From NCBI GenBank assembly GCA_022579005.1, contig MU401551.1, positions 62,001 through 126,000 of the forward strand: DNA of 64,000 nucleotides, in the 5' to 3' direction. The notes below the pieces were generated by a model that saw only the letters and a list, made by a program, of their open reading frames with translations, made no database searches and had not been told where the DNA came from. Position 1 is the first letter of the stretch. Every line of letters begins with the position of its first letter. Shown one piece after another: positions 35,380 through 46,699 of this stretch. Source of the DNA: Poronia punctata. Taxonomy: Eukaryota; Ascomycota; Sordariomycetes; Xylariales; Xylariaceae. The translations under genes were made by a program, and so were the position numbers.

Positions 35380-37492
35380 TTACTCCTTCACTGGGCCAAA
35401 GACGGTTTCCCTGTCGAATATATTAGCTGCTGTTGTCGTCAAACTGGTAGACCTTCTTCAGAGGCACAACTTACATCATAATACCAGTTATCTGGTATGG
35501 GTCCGCGTTAGAGGCGGGTCGGCGATCCTCAAAGTAGCCGTAGCCCTTAGCAGCGCATTCTCTAGGGATGCGGATTGAGGCGCCACGGTTGGCAACACCA
35601 AAGCTGAACTGGTCGATATTGCCAGTCTCGTGTCTGCCGGTGAGACGTAGCTCGTTGCCCTCGCCATAAACGGCGATGTGCTCCTCGTGGCGGCTCTCTA
35701 GCTTCTTAATAGCGGCCTCAATATGTTTCTAAGGGGGAAACAAGACGTCAGCGTCGGATAATTGACAAATAATGATCAAGATTGGACAAGTACGTACCAT
35801 TCCACCCTCAAGGCGCATCTCCTTGGTGGAGAAGTTGGTGTGCAGACCCGCACCGTTCCAGTCACCGGGGATCGGCTTAGGCTGGACTGATATCTTGGCA
35901 CCGAACTCCTCGGCAACGCGGTGGAGAAGGAAACGGGCCATCCACAGGTGGTCACCCATCTCGATACCCAAGCAGGGGCCAACCTGGAACTCCCATTGGG
36001 CAGGCATGACCTCAGCGTTGGTACCTGAGATCTTGATGCCGGCATATAGACATGCCTTGTAGTGCGCATCGACGATATCTCTGCACATTACACGGCCGGC
36101 GCCCACACCGCAGTAGTAAGGACCCTGAGGCGCAGGGTAGCCGTTCTTGGGCCAGCCATAGGGCCGGTCCTCCATGTCGAACAGAGTGTACTCCTGCTCT
36201 AGACCGAACCAAGGCTCGTGCTCGGCATGGGCCTCCATCAACTTGGCGCACTCATGGCGGTGGTTGTACTTGTTGGGTGTGCCATCGGCATTCCAGCATT
36301 CGGCAAGGACGAGAATGTTGGGAACACCACGCATGGGATCGGGGAAGACGGCGACGGGTCTTAGGTAAACATCAGAGTTATCGCCGGGAGCTTGATCTGT
36401 AGATGAGCCATCGAAGTTCCATACGGGAAGATCTTCAGGCTTGATGTCGCCGCCATCCTTGGGCATCTGCTCCTTGGTGATGGTCTAGAAGAAATGACTT
36501 CATGTTAGCAATGACGATAACGTCAAATGACAAAGCGTCACAAGTAGAACGCGACGCCTCGGTGCCTTCCACAATCTATTGGTTCATCGCCACGGATCCC
36601 TCGATAATACCACTTGGCAGATTCAAGGGTGTATGACGTGGGACTAGCCGGTGGCCGTTGCCCTCAAAGCTAGTCAGCTTGCAGGGCGCAATTCCCCAAA
36701 AATCAAGGGCGCTCCGGTCACCAGGAGCGCACATGACACAAAGGGGACGTGCATACGGCAGCACACGTAATTGCCAAGCGGACGAAATTAGCCCCATCCA
36801 TATAGATATTTTGCCGGCGGCCTTCGGTTCTGAGGGCTAAACGAAACCAGGCTGATTGCCACATATGCGCAAGGGAGAGAAACCTTGGCCTTTGCAGTGC
36901 AACAGACCCTGAATCCGGATTGCGCCTCTTGGTTGGACGGTGTGTGGGGGTGTTCGGCTTAGGGTGAGGCCTAGCGGCGCGTGGTGCCCATAGCCGCTAC
37001 AACACCGGCTCTTCGGGGAGTAACGGTGACTTTTTTTTTGCTCGAAGGGTTGGACTGACAAGGGTAGGATGACATGGGTCCAGTGTTGACACGAGTTGAT
37101 CGAGTAATGGAAACACCGGCGATTCGATAGAGATAAGAAGAAATTTTAGAAACATACTTTGCTCTTAGATCGTACGTGTCCATTTGCATCGATCCAAATG
37201 TACTCCGCCATAGCGCTTCCCTTCTGATCGAGTTGCATGTACTTGAGAAGCTGCGCGAAAAGCCCAGGTTAGCATTTTGTCACGATGCTCCCTCTCTACC
37301 AAGGGCTCAATCATTGGGGGTTGCAGTAGAAGCTCACATTCTCAGTGTACGATACATATTTACTTTCGGCCTGGTTGCATGGCAAAGAGGATTCTGTTAG
37401 CAAATCGTCTCGTAAAGGTGAGGGGTTATTGGCTGGAGCAGGCCCAAGGCCGTTCTTGGTGGGGTGCCAGGAGATGCAAGGAGGCGTACCAT
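35380..37492 (-). CDS. gln1: Glutamine synthetase
   Basis: Six coding exons: 37490-37492, 37338-37370, 37158-37250, 35798-36484, 35475-35728 and 35380-35410. They give 366 aa. The first coding exon is the ATG alone; GTACGC follows at once as donor. The next exon encodes [11 protein letters not shown]. Family blocks are [124 protein letters not shown] and the [10 protein letters not shown] tail. It condenses ammonium and glutamate with ATP in the cytosol. The third intron (36485-37157, 673 bp) is unusually long. Two GATA sites lie upstream, fitting nitrogen control. Alternative starts were checked: no in-frame ATG exists upstream of TENLLKYM without the splice. Confidence 0.92.
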
Positions 37493-40400
37493 TGTTGCGA
37501 TTTGTATTGGGTATGTTGTGAGCGATACAATAGTTGGTCCAAGGGACGGGAGACGAAGCGCGAGGTAGTAATCTCAAAAGTAAACTAACGCCTTGAAATT
37601 TGAACCTCGAAAACTTTATGAAGGTGATAAAGAAAGGGCAAAGGTGAGGAAGTAGGGCAGCCAGGTGGTTGGATGCGGCGGGGGGAGCTGTTGCCTTTTA
37701 ACGTAGATTGACCGTTGTCGGGTAGCGGCTTTGTGAAATAAATAGGTCGTCTACAGGTGAATGTCCCGTATCTGATTGGACCAGTCAGAGCGCAAAGATA
37801 AGACCCAACTTTACACCCTACTATTACATGAGGTATCAAGGAGTAGGGGAGTTAATAGTACCGCCACTTCTTATTCAAAGTGGCATTCTGTAGTGGGCTA
37901 TTACAGGGACCGGGTGTAGTAGGGTGACAAGTGCATGTGCCAGTACATACGCGCGTCGGCTAGACTAAGGTATAGTTTCTTGCCTGCATACGTCAGGGGA
38001 GCCGAATCAAGTATCTGTCCTGCACAAACAAGGTGCAAGAATACTTGTGATGGCAGACTATGCCGTACGGTATCAGAAACGCCTACTTCTGTCTCCCCTG
38101 GAATGGCAAGTACCTACCTGAATGGCCCCTACCAGCTGGACCCAGGTAGGATGTGTAGGCTTTCGGCGTACTCAGCCCCACCATTCGGCTAACCCACCAT
38201 CTCCAACTCTCCCCTCTGCGAATGCACAAAGGGCTTCGAGTTCTAGATGGTCGGCGGTGGCCTAGGAGAATTGGGGGTCTTGAGTGGAGAGTCCAAGTGG
38301 GGTGGTGTTTGTCCGCGTTGCCGTCTATCTATTGGTCGTTTTACCCTTCTGTTTCAGCACAACACATGCACTCTGACGATGTTGCCCAAGTGCCCCATGT
38401 TCAATTCCCTCCTTTCATTCCCTTTTCGAGACTGACCGGACGTTGGATTTCTACCAATGTCGTCACCGCTAGCATAATCGCGATTGCTTGCTTGTGACGA
38501 TATGGTAGATACGAATATAGTTGTTGATGTCGTCTGCCTTGAGATTAACAGACGTCATTATCTTGCTTGAGGAACAAACTGGGGAGTCAAATGGAAGGTA
38601 TGTAGCCTAGTGCCCTATGCATGCGGGCATATACGGGAATCCCGTTTGTACTCGTACGTGGGTGTTACCTTGGTCCAAAACGATGTATGCGCAGAAGAGT
38701 ACGTGTATTATTAGTGGTTACCCAGGCGTAGATAGTATCCTTGTCTCAGACCTCCATATCCTTAAGCCCTATAGGCTGTGACAGACGGTATCAGGCTGAT
38801 ACGGAGATTCCATAACATAACTTGAACCACCAAACCTTTATTACATAGAAATTCCCAGATAGTAATAGCCTTGTGATACCCTATGCGATGTCTGGGTCTA
38901 TTTTCTGTGCACAACCAGTAAATAACCATGTTGGTGCCCAGCGCCCTGTCATCCGCGGCTGGGACGAGGTCCCTGGAATTGGGCGCCCCCTGCAGCTCCC
39001 CTATATTGATATTGCGGATCTAAAAATCCATTTATCCCGCAGAATCTACTTACCGACTGAACACTGCATATGTGTTGAGGCTGGGTGGGAAAATTTTTGT
39101 GGTGCAGCTTTCAGGAACACAATTGCTACGCCAGGATGATGCTCCAAGCTGGAACTCCATTTTGGGCACTAGCCTGGCCGGTGGTGTCGCTATAAAACAT
39201 AGTAGAGACTATACGCGTATATTCCGCACACTAGAAGAATCAGGAACGCACGGTATTTTACCGTGTCTAGTAGATCTGTTCATATGAAAAGGAGAGAAGC
39301 AGACAATACTGTAGCCGATGAATGGTTGGGTTCAAGGTCGATGCCCGAACCGAGCAAGTGTTCGGGGTAATTCGCTATAATCCCGTAGCTCCTATTAGAT
39401 TACGTGTAGAAGTGCGCAACATCCTGGAGATCGGCACCGAAACCCCGGAGCAAAATGGTTCTTTGTGGGCTTGGGTACCGGTAATGACATTGACACAGAA
39501 AAGGCTGGGCCATCCCTGCGATGCCAAACAAACTTATACACAGTCCGTAGAAATATAGTACACAACCACGGAGTTAAACTTGCTATGTCACAGTATCTCT
39601 TACATTTCAAGATACCTTTCATAACCACTTCTTGCTACAATACCCGTGCCGGTGGGTACACCTACGCACATACAAGAATACATCTAAGAACTAGATATCA
39701 ATTAGACTTGTTCGGCAGGGCTAGCAGCTTTGTTGACTGGGGGATTGCCAATTGGGATATTCAGACGGCTTGGCTAATGCTGGTGTTCCGGGGGCCTGCT
39801 CCGTAATTCGGCGAAATTTTCGAGTCAGCTTTCAGGTATTTGTATTCAACGATTCATTGGGCAATTTCTTTTTACAAATTAGAACTCCTAAAATTGGGAG
39901 GTTGCAGATCGATTTGCGGGTAGCAACAATTCTATGCGCTCTAGTCTAAATACCCGTAATAAGTTTTTATAGTGGACAGGCAATTGAAGATCAAGGTGCG
40001 CATATTGAGTGGAATGTCTACGATGCATTTACCGGGCAGAATTTTGATATGCCATCTCCGTGGCTCTGTGTGTGCTGTCATTATATGTTATTGTACACCC
40101 TGTTTTTAGTTACAACGTGCATCAAGATAATGATATTATTTGGAGCTCCTCATTCTCTTCCATTATTTGTTTATAATGCTTAAATCTTTTTCCCGTTTGT
40201 ATGTAATATATTCTAGCTATTCTTGCCCGGGGAATTTAGCTCGCTAAAAGTGGTGTGTGTTTTTATTATCGACGCCGACACCGCTGATGGATTAACCCCA
40301 CGAAGTTGCTGCCCCCGCCCCCGCCCGCCAGGGGCCCCGACAGAGTTTAGGCTGTAAGTCGGTCCAGGACGGCAACGTTAGGAGTTTGCCGTAGGAAACA

Positions 40401-42334
40401 GAAATTGTGAAACAGCTATTTTATACCTCAAGAGTCAATATCTTATTAAGATCTAGTTGGTGATACCAACCTACGCGTCCTAACTTATTGTGGTTTATCC
40501 GGGTGGACCTAAGATTTTATGGTCAGATTTTGTTGCCCACGCCAGACCATAATATTTGGGATCGTGGTTGCGCATGGGCTCGTAGGATCGCCTCCACCCC
40601 TCCTCTAGGCTCTAGCTACGTACGGGCAGGTACGGACTGCACGGGTGCAACACCATCTTTAAGTCGATTACTATTGGCGCGTTAACCAGATCGCGGGGTG
40701 GTTCGTGACGCTATCGTATTTGTTATTTTCAGTTTCATGTTATCGTGAGTGTTCTATTGGTTACTTGACGCTCCGGTTGATCACTACTTCGTCGTTGCCA
40801 AGTCTAGGGCCGGTTAAGAACCGGATGCCACGACGTGCGACGTGCGACGTGCTTTATTGTCCACCGCCGCCGCCGGGACAGAGGAGGTGCAATTCGGTAG
40901 GATTCCTTGCCCGTATACTCTTTGACTACGGTAGGTAGCCAATTCAAACATCTACTGTCTACCCGTTCCCCAGAGATTTCCATGCCTATTTTGCTACTAC
41001 TGTAGAGAGCAAATTCAAGTGCCGCCACCAAATGTTCGAATCAAGGATACGTTACCGGTCGGTACCCTACTATTGTTCGTCACTGTTACTATGGTTCGGC
41101 TTGGTCCGGTTCCCACGCACGGCATTGGCCGTCTATTTTGAACTGTATTTCGCGTGGCACGGGGGTTCCCATAAGCACGTACATGTGTCCGGGTTCGAGG
41201 TAGTGATCATACGCTTACTAGGTAGGGAGATATGTATGGTGAGGCCTGCAGCTCAGTAAATAGCAACAACCCTCTCATTGGCCGTGACACACCTTCGCTG
41301 CAGTGCAACGCAGCATGTACGTTCCATGCATCTCCAACCCTTCAGCTCAGTTCCCCTAGCAAAGAAGAAGCTTGTCGAATCATATTTCCTAGGTAAAGTT
41401 GCCATAACACCACGCACATATTTGTCTACGACTGAAAAATGACCTCACGCCCTATGTGGTATAATATTACTGCTAATAACAATACTGAATCGAGTGTTTC
41501 TGTTATTTCACATCATCTCACTGACCGCCAACTAGGACCGATATTAGACGTCGGGCCAAAAGCGCACGTGGTCGATAGGTATGCTGCACTATGTCTGCGA
41601 TATGTTCCGGCCACATTATGACATCTTGCTGTATCCGCGAAGCCGCAGGCAAATGAGCCTGTCCTTTAAGAACTTTTCAGGAGATGGCATTGCTAGTACC
41701 TACCTGTTTACTTTAGTGCTGGAAGGCATCCCTGTACCGAGTGCATTCTATGGGAACGGTCACTGAAAGCGGTTACGGATAGAGGACCACAGCAAGCAAG
41801 TAGGTATCAAAAGCAGGCAATGTGGAGATGAGGCGATGAAAAAAACTCCTGAGAGCGACCTGAGTCTTACTTGTTCGATATAAAGCCTCCAGGCATTGGA
41901 ACCTTTTGTGAAGTTGCTACTAGGCAACCTTGTTTTATGCCAGTGTGCCTATTGCAATTTTGTTCCCGCGTCGCCTGAAGTAATGCGGCATACCTTGGTG
42001 GGAAGGCGCCCACTCGAACGATCGCTCCTGCTTGTTATCCGTCTTAATGAGCCGAGCTAGAAACCCTGAGGGCCCTATAAGAGGGCATTATGTGTGGCGT
42101 GTCTACCTCGAAACATATCTGGACCCTAAGACCACAACGTAGAGGCCCCTTGATCAAAACCCTCTATCCCTCTCATTTATCAAGTTTCCTAGGATCTATG
42201 CTCATATGACAGATATTTCAACACCAGAACAAGGAGGAGGCACCTATAAGCATCTGTAGTAATAATATCCGCTGCTAGACAAACTTACTAGTCCTTAAAC
42301 AATTTGTGGCGAGTTCTGATTCACCATAAAAGCC
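37493..42334. other. 4.8-kb gene-poor block
   Basis: It separates divergent gln1 and the hypothetical gene at 42335. Many short ORFs exist, but none shows a domain, a conserved motif or plausible splicing. A CGACGTG triplicate lies at 40833-40853. C-rich CCCCCGCCCCCGCC lies near 40310. No transposase or reverse transcriptase motif was seen. Confidence 0.5.
37625..37802. promoter_or_regulatory. Candidate GATA (AreA/NIT2) sites upstream of glutamine synthetase
   Basis: TGATAA at 37625-37630 and AGATAAG at 37796-37802 match the HGATAR consensus. They lie 135-310 bp upstream of the start codon. Nitrogen genes of filamentous fungi are commonly controlled by AreA/NIT2 through paired GATA sites. 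By chance alone such sites occur often, so this is only a candidate. Confidence 0.3.
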
Positions 42335-43678
42335 ATGAATTGGACTGAAGGGACTCTAGCCCGCCATTCGCACGGCAGGCAGAACAATGCAATGAACTTG
42401 CGGCAAAGACAACACTTTGCAGACGTCCGGGCAAACATCCTCAATACACCCGCCCGAAAGCATCCCGTTACGATATTTTTTCTGCAACCCGAACGCACCT
42501 CAGCTTCTCGGGAACATGGCCAATCATCCCAGGGACACCACGACCGGCAACCGATCCCCCAGTCGTGCTTGCTAAATCGAGGTTCTCCTACCCAGGTACT
42601 GAACGGTACTCCTGCAAGTATTCTTGACCAGCGAAAGCGTTTGCTCGAGAAGCCAGATTGGGCCGGATTGGATCTACAGACACCTCTGGACATCTCATTC
42701 CCGGGCCAGGTATATGCTACAAAAAGATGGACACGTTCGCTCAATGTGCCTACCAAGCGCCATAGAGACTACGACGATGCCTGCACAACAAGACAGCTAA
42801 AGCATATGAAAAAGGGCCGCACAAGAATACGAATCGGTAGTCAAGACATACAGCCAAGCCTAGCCACCGGATCACAACCGAGCATCAAGCGGCAAACTAA
42901 GGGGCGCAGACGCTACCCTCCTGAGCCTCCACATATGTTGGCGCAAGAAGGCCGCCATCTCCCGCAGGCAGATCCCGAACGCCATAACGATGGAAATACT
43001 AAGGCATCGCTGTATGATGCTCATCAGATACTACGCACTTCATCTACCGACCTGGAGACACCTCGACTGACACGTCACTCTCGGCCGGTGATCCATGAGC
43101 CAGTGCCTCTCCGAAAGAATTATATCCCTCTCTTGCGACGGTCGCCTTCTCCGGCCGATGATCTAGGGAGTATGGTAGTTGAAGTTGAAAAGCCAAACCT
43201 GCCTGTTCCGCCTTCCCAAGAATCGGAGCAAAGGAATTGGAAGGCCTGGCCAGCAGAGACGGCCTATTCTAATACGGGTTCGAATAGCCTCCTTAGTACA
43301 GACATAGAAAGTGACATCTCACTGCCGCCTCACTTACAGCATCGTTTGCCCAGTCTGCGTCTTTCTAGCGAAACTAACAACTCGCCTGGTCCCCCTGAGA
43401 CGGTTGTTTTGGACACTGGCGACCGGACTAGGCATTCTTCTTCACAACGGAAATTATCTAACAGCGGCCGATTTCGTATGTGCCAAAAGCAACCGGATGA
43501 TGTTAGCGATCTCAATACTGCTTGGATGAAGTTTGCCCATGATGACGATCTAAATAGCGAGGAGTTCGACAGGGATGCGCTCAAGCAGGCTGCGCACCAG
43601 ATTGTTAAGGAAATGCGGCCGTCCGTGTCACCAGAATCATCGCCATCAAGTCATGTAGCGACTCAAGGGACCGAATAA
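42335..43678 (+). CDS. Conserved-looking disordered hypothetical protein
   Basis: A single ORF of 447 aa starting MNWTEGTLARHSHG. Much of it is polar and disordered (Ser, Pro, Arg, Gln). Ordered islands are an N-terminal FADVRANILNTPARKHPVTI, then RKRLLEKPDWAGLDLQTPL, a basic KHMKKGRTRIRIGSQ stretch, and a C-terminal helix DLNTAWMKFAHDDDLNSEEF / DALKQAAHQIVKEM. The DWxGLxxxxP segment after a basic helix looks conserved, but I cannot name the family. A nuclear location is inferred from the basic clusters. The open frame over 1.3 kb and absence of stops support a real gene. Confidence 0.75.
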   Translation: MNWTEGTLARHSHGRQNNAMNLRQRQHFADVRANILNTPARKHPVTIFFLQPERTSASREHGQSSQGHHDRQPIPQSCLLNRGSPTQVLNGTPASILDQRKRLLEKPDWAGLDLQTPLDISFPGQVYATKRWTRSLNVPTKRHRDYDDACTTRQLKHMKKGRTRIRIGSQDIQPSLATGSQPSIKRQTKGRRRYPPEPPHMLAQEGRHLPQADPERHNDGNTKASLYDAHQILRTSSTDLETPRLTRHSRPVIHEPVPLRKNYIPLLRRSPSPADDLGSMVVEVEKPNLPVPPSQESEQRNWKAWPAETAYSNTGSNSLLSTDIESDISLPPHLQHRLPSLRLSSETNNSPGPPETVVLDTGDRTRHSSSQRKLSNSGRFRMCQKQPDDVSDLNTAWMKFAHDDDLNSEEFDRDALKQAAHQIVKEMRPSVSPESSPSSHVATQGTE

Positions 43679-44645
43679 AGTTTCGTCAGCAATCACAATA
43701 CATATTGCTACTTATTCAATATACAATGAATATCTCCAAAGCTCAGAGAAAACGCAGATGACGCTAACTTCCAATACACTTCCGGGTCATGTCGTTACTA
43801 CTTCAGACTCAGATGGGCCATCTCGAAGCACAGCGCGCTTTACAATGCCGATACATTTGGTAAGGTGAAGGAAGAGGTTTCAGGGATGATAAAGCTACTT
43901 ACGGGGCCAGCACCGATAGTGCTTCAAGACAATTCGATGGAAAGGGGAAAAGCAGAATACTAGAGGCGGAAACCCCGATAATTGAGCCTGTCCGGTTTGA
44001 CGGGGACCGGACATAGGAGCTCAAAAAGGACTGGGCCGGGTGAGAGCAAACGGGATCTAAATCACAACCCAAAGTGAGAAAGAGAAACGACCGGGGTTTA
44101 TCCATCGGTTACTTTTGCAGTAAGCGTCTCCAACTCCTTTTGTCATTTCCACAATGCTCAAGACTAACCCTTCACCCTTCAAGGTATCTGTGCACATTTG
44201 ACTCATTTCTACCGAGACATATGCAAACCATAGTCAACGATCCATGCTGGATATGTTTGAAATGAGAGTTATGTACTTGCTTATACATCGGGTAGGTTAA
44301 TATTATATACATGTGCGCGGTCGTGCGGCCGTGCCAGTGTAAGCACTATTTTAAGTAGATAGGTAGTACCTATTAGGTTAGGGTATGTAAGTACTTTACC
44401 TACTTACCTTACCTAGCGGTAACCGGTCGGGAACCTAACAGGGGTAACTCGATGACTCCAGCATCAATATAAATAAAAGGAGGACAATGCGTACACGTCC
44501 TCGGGACAATCTCCTCGTGTCTTATTTAGTCTACGGGTCATTTATATTTACGCCAGACACATCTAGTAGACGGTTAGGGAAGCGCAGATTTCGGGCTACC
44601 TGGGTTAACTCCTAGGACAACAACTTCACGAGTGACACCGGCAGT
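43679..44645. other. Intergenic, no gene seen
   Basis: It contains GTAGATAGGTAGTACCTATTAGG and TTACCTACTTACCTTACCTAG runs at about 44350-44415. The last 200 bp are probably the promoter of the MOSC-reductase gene. Confidence 0.45.
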
Positions 44646-46611
44646 ATGACGGCGGAAACTATTATAGACCTATACGCCCCCTTTGAACGGGACACCATCT
44701 TGGAGGTCCGGACGAGCAGGATGAAGACTATGCCAGGCCTGACTATCCAATCTGGCATCGACAAAGAGTGCAAGTGGTGTTTCCGTCATTGTTTCCAACA
44801 TGTCCGGCGAGATGTCTTATTTTGGTATTTGCTGACTCCGGCACTCTATAGTACGCCCGGGGAGAATCCCTGTCACTTCCCTCGGGTTGGATGCCGATGA
44901 ACATGATCTCACATTTCACGGCGGCAAAGACAAAGCTGTACATGGATGTAAGCTCTTCCACTATACCGTCTTCTGTCACCTCCCTGGATACTTATTCCTC
45001 GGGATTTACACACACATTCTTTAATTTGGACTGGGTGGCGACAGTGCTAAACTAAAACATGGAGAGAGCCAGACTGCTCATCGCACTATCCTCAATGGCA
45101 GCGGGAATTCCCCGAGGCGTCGTCGCGATTTCGGCCCGGCGGCTTCGGCGAGAACTTGGTGACGGAACATATGAACGAGCGCAATGTGTGTATCGGCGAC
45201 GTGGTGGCAATAGGCGACGACAACGTCCTGTTGCAGGTCAGCCTGCCGCGTCAGCCATGTTTCAAACTGAACCACAGGTTCCAGCTGAAGAAATTCGCAC
45301 CTAACACGTACAAGCTGAGCCGAACTGGCTGGTATTATCGTGTCCTTCGTGAGGGCACCGTGCAGGCCGGTGACGAGATCAGGCTTGTCGAGCGCAAGCA
45401 CCCCAAGTGGACTATCGAGCGAGTACAGGAATACTGTAAGTCAGACACGCGCTTTGAGCACATGTCCAAAAAAGTATATCATCCGCTTACCAACCGGAAT
45501 CGCAGTACATCGCACAACAGACGATGTTGAGATGAACGAGGAGCTCTCGAAGATTGCTGACATGGGCGACGAGAGCAGAAAGATATTCGAGGGTCGTGTT
45601 GCGAAATTGAAAGCTAAACAGAAGCGTTTAGCCCTAACCGACGGCGAGGAGAAGGCGGAAAAGGATAACTGGCGCGATTACAAGATTGTTGAGAAAAGGG
45701 GACAGACGCCGCGGGTCAAATCTTTTATTCTGGAAGCCGCCGATACACCAAACGAGGGCCAGAGTGACGAGGACTGGAACAAAGAAGTCGAACCCGGCTC
45801 TTACGCGCGTATTAAACTGCCGAACGGCTTACTGCGCTCGTATTCCATCGTGTCGGGGACCGCACGACGTTTCGAGCTCGGCATCGCGCTCGAGGAGCCG
45901 AGTCGCGGTGGCTCGGTCTTTTTCCACGGGACGGCGGAGCCCGGTGACGTCGTACAGATCGGGCGCATCGCGTGTGACGTGCGGTCTGCGAGCGCGGCCA
46001 GCAACCACGTCTTCATCGTGGGCGGAATAGGCATCACAGCCTTCCTACGCATGGCGGAGAGGTATCGCGAGATCAACTACGAAGCGACGGTGCACTACGG
46101 CGTGCGGAATCCCGAGGAAGTTCCTTTCCGCGACCGCTTAGACGCCCTGGGTCCGGCCGTCCGGCTATATGATGCTAGCAAGGGCCAGCGCATGGACATT
46201 GCGGCCATCTTGCGCGATTTGCCGTGGAACTCGCACGTGTATGTGTGCGGGCCCAGGCGTATGCTCGACGAAGCTGCGCGTGAGGCCAAAGCGTGCGGAC
46301 TCGGCGAGGACGAGGTGCATCTCGAGGCCTTTGCTGCCGATACCACTGGCGATCCGTTCGAAGCTGTCATCTCTAATAGGGACGACAAGGTGGTGACGGT
46401 TCCTGGCGACGATACGTTGCTGGAGGTGTTGAGGCAGCACTTTGACGATGTGCCGAGTAGTTGCGAGGTGGGTAATTGTGGCACGTGTAAAGTTGGTCTC
46501 AAAGGGGGGAATGTAGAACATAGGGGCACGGCACTTTTGGAAGCTGAAAAGATGGAGTCTATGTTGAGTTGTGTTAGTAGAGGGATAGGAAGAATTACGA
46601 TAGAGATCTAA
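44646..46611 (+). CDS. MOSC domain / flavin reductase / 2Fe-2S ferredoxin fusion oxidoreductase
   Basis: Four exons, 44646-44769, 44852-44947, 45073-45435 and 45506-46611, give 562 aa. The N-terminal 170 residues are a MOSC domain (TILEVRTSRMKTMPGLTIQS, DEHDLTFHGGKDKAVHG, FRPGGFGENLVTEHMNERNV, the Cys in PRQPCFKLNHRF). A phthalate-dioxygenase-reductase-like module follows: flavin motif RSYSIVSG, nucleotide motif VGGIGITAFLRM and VCGPRRM. The C-terminal plant-type ferredoxin has CEVGNCGTC plus a distal Cys in MLSCVSRG. MOSC domains bind sulfur or molybdenum cofactors; the reductase part moves electrons from NAD(P)H to the iron-sulfur centre. A role in reducing N-oxides, sulfur compounds or an oxygenase partner is inference. 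Intron 1 has a GC donor (GCAAGT); see findings. It converges with the SDR 88 bp downstream. Confidence 0.88.
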
Positions 46612-46699
46612 CCTAACGTACTTTCTTTTTAATAAGTTGTCTGCTGTTGTAGGCCCCCCCCCCTTTACTCTTTTACTCACAAAATACTAAACTTTACCC

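Noticed and set aside
37311..37577. Minus-strand 88-codon ORF as its own gene
   Set aside because: It only overlaps the second exon of glutamine synthetase; its 5' part is intron and 5' leader without an ATG.
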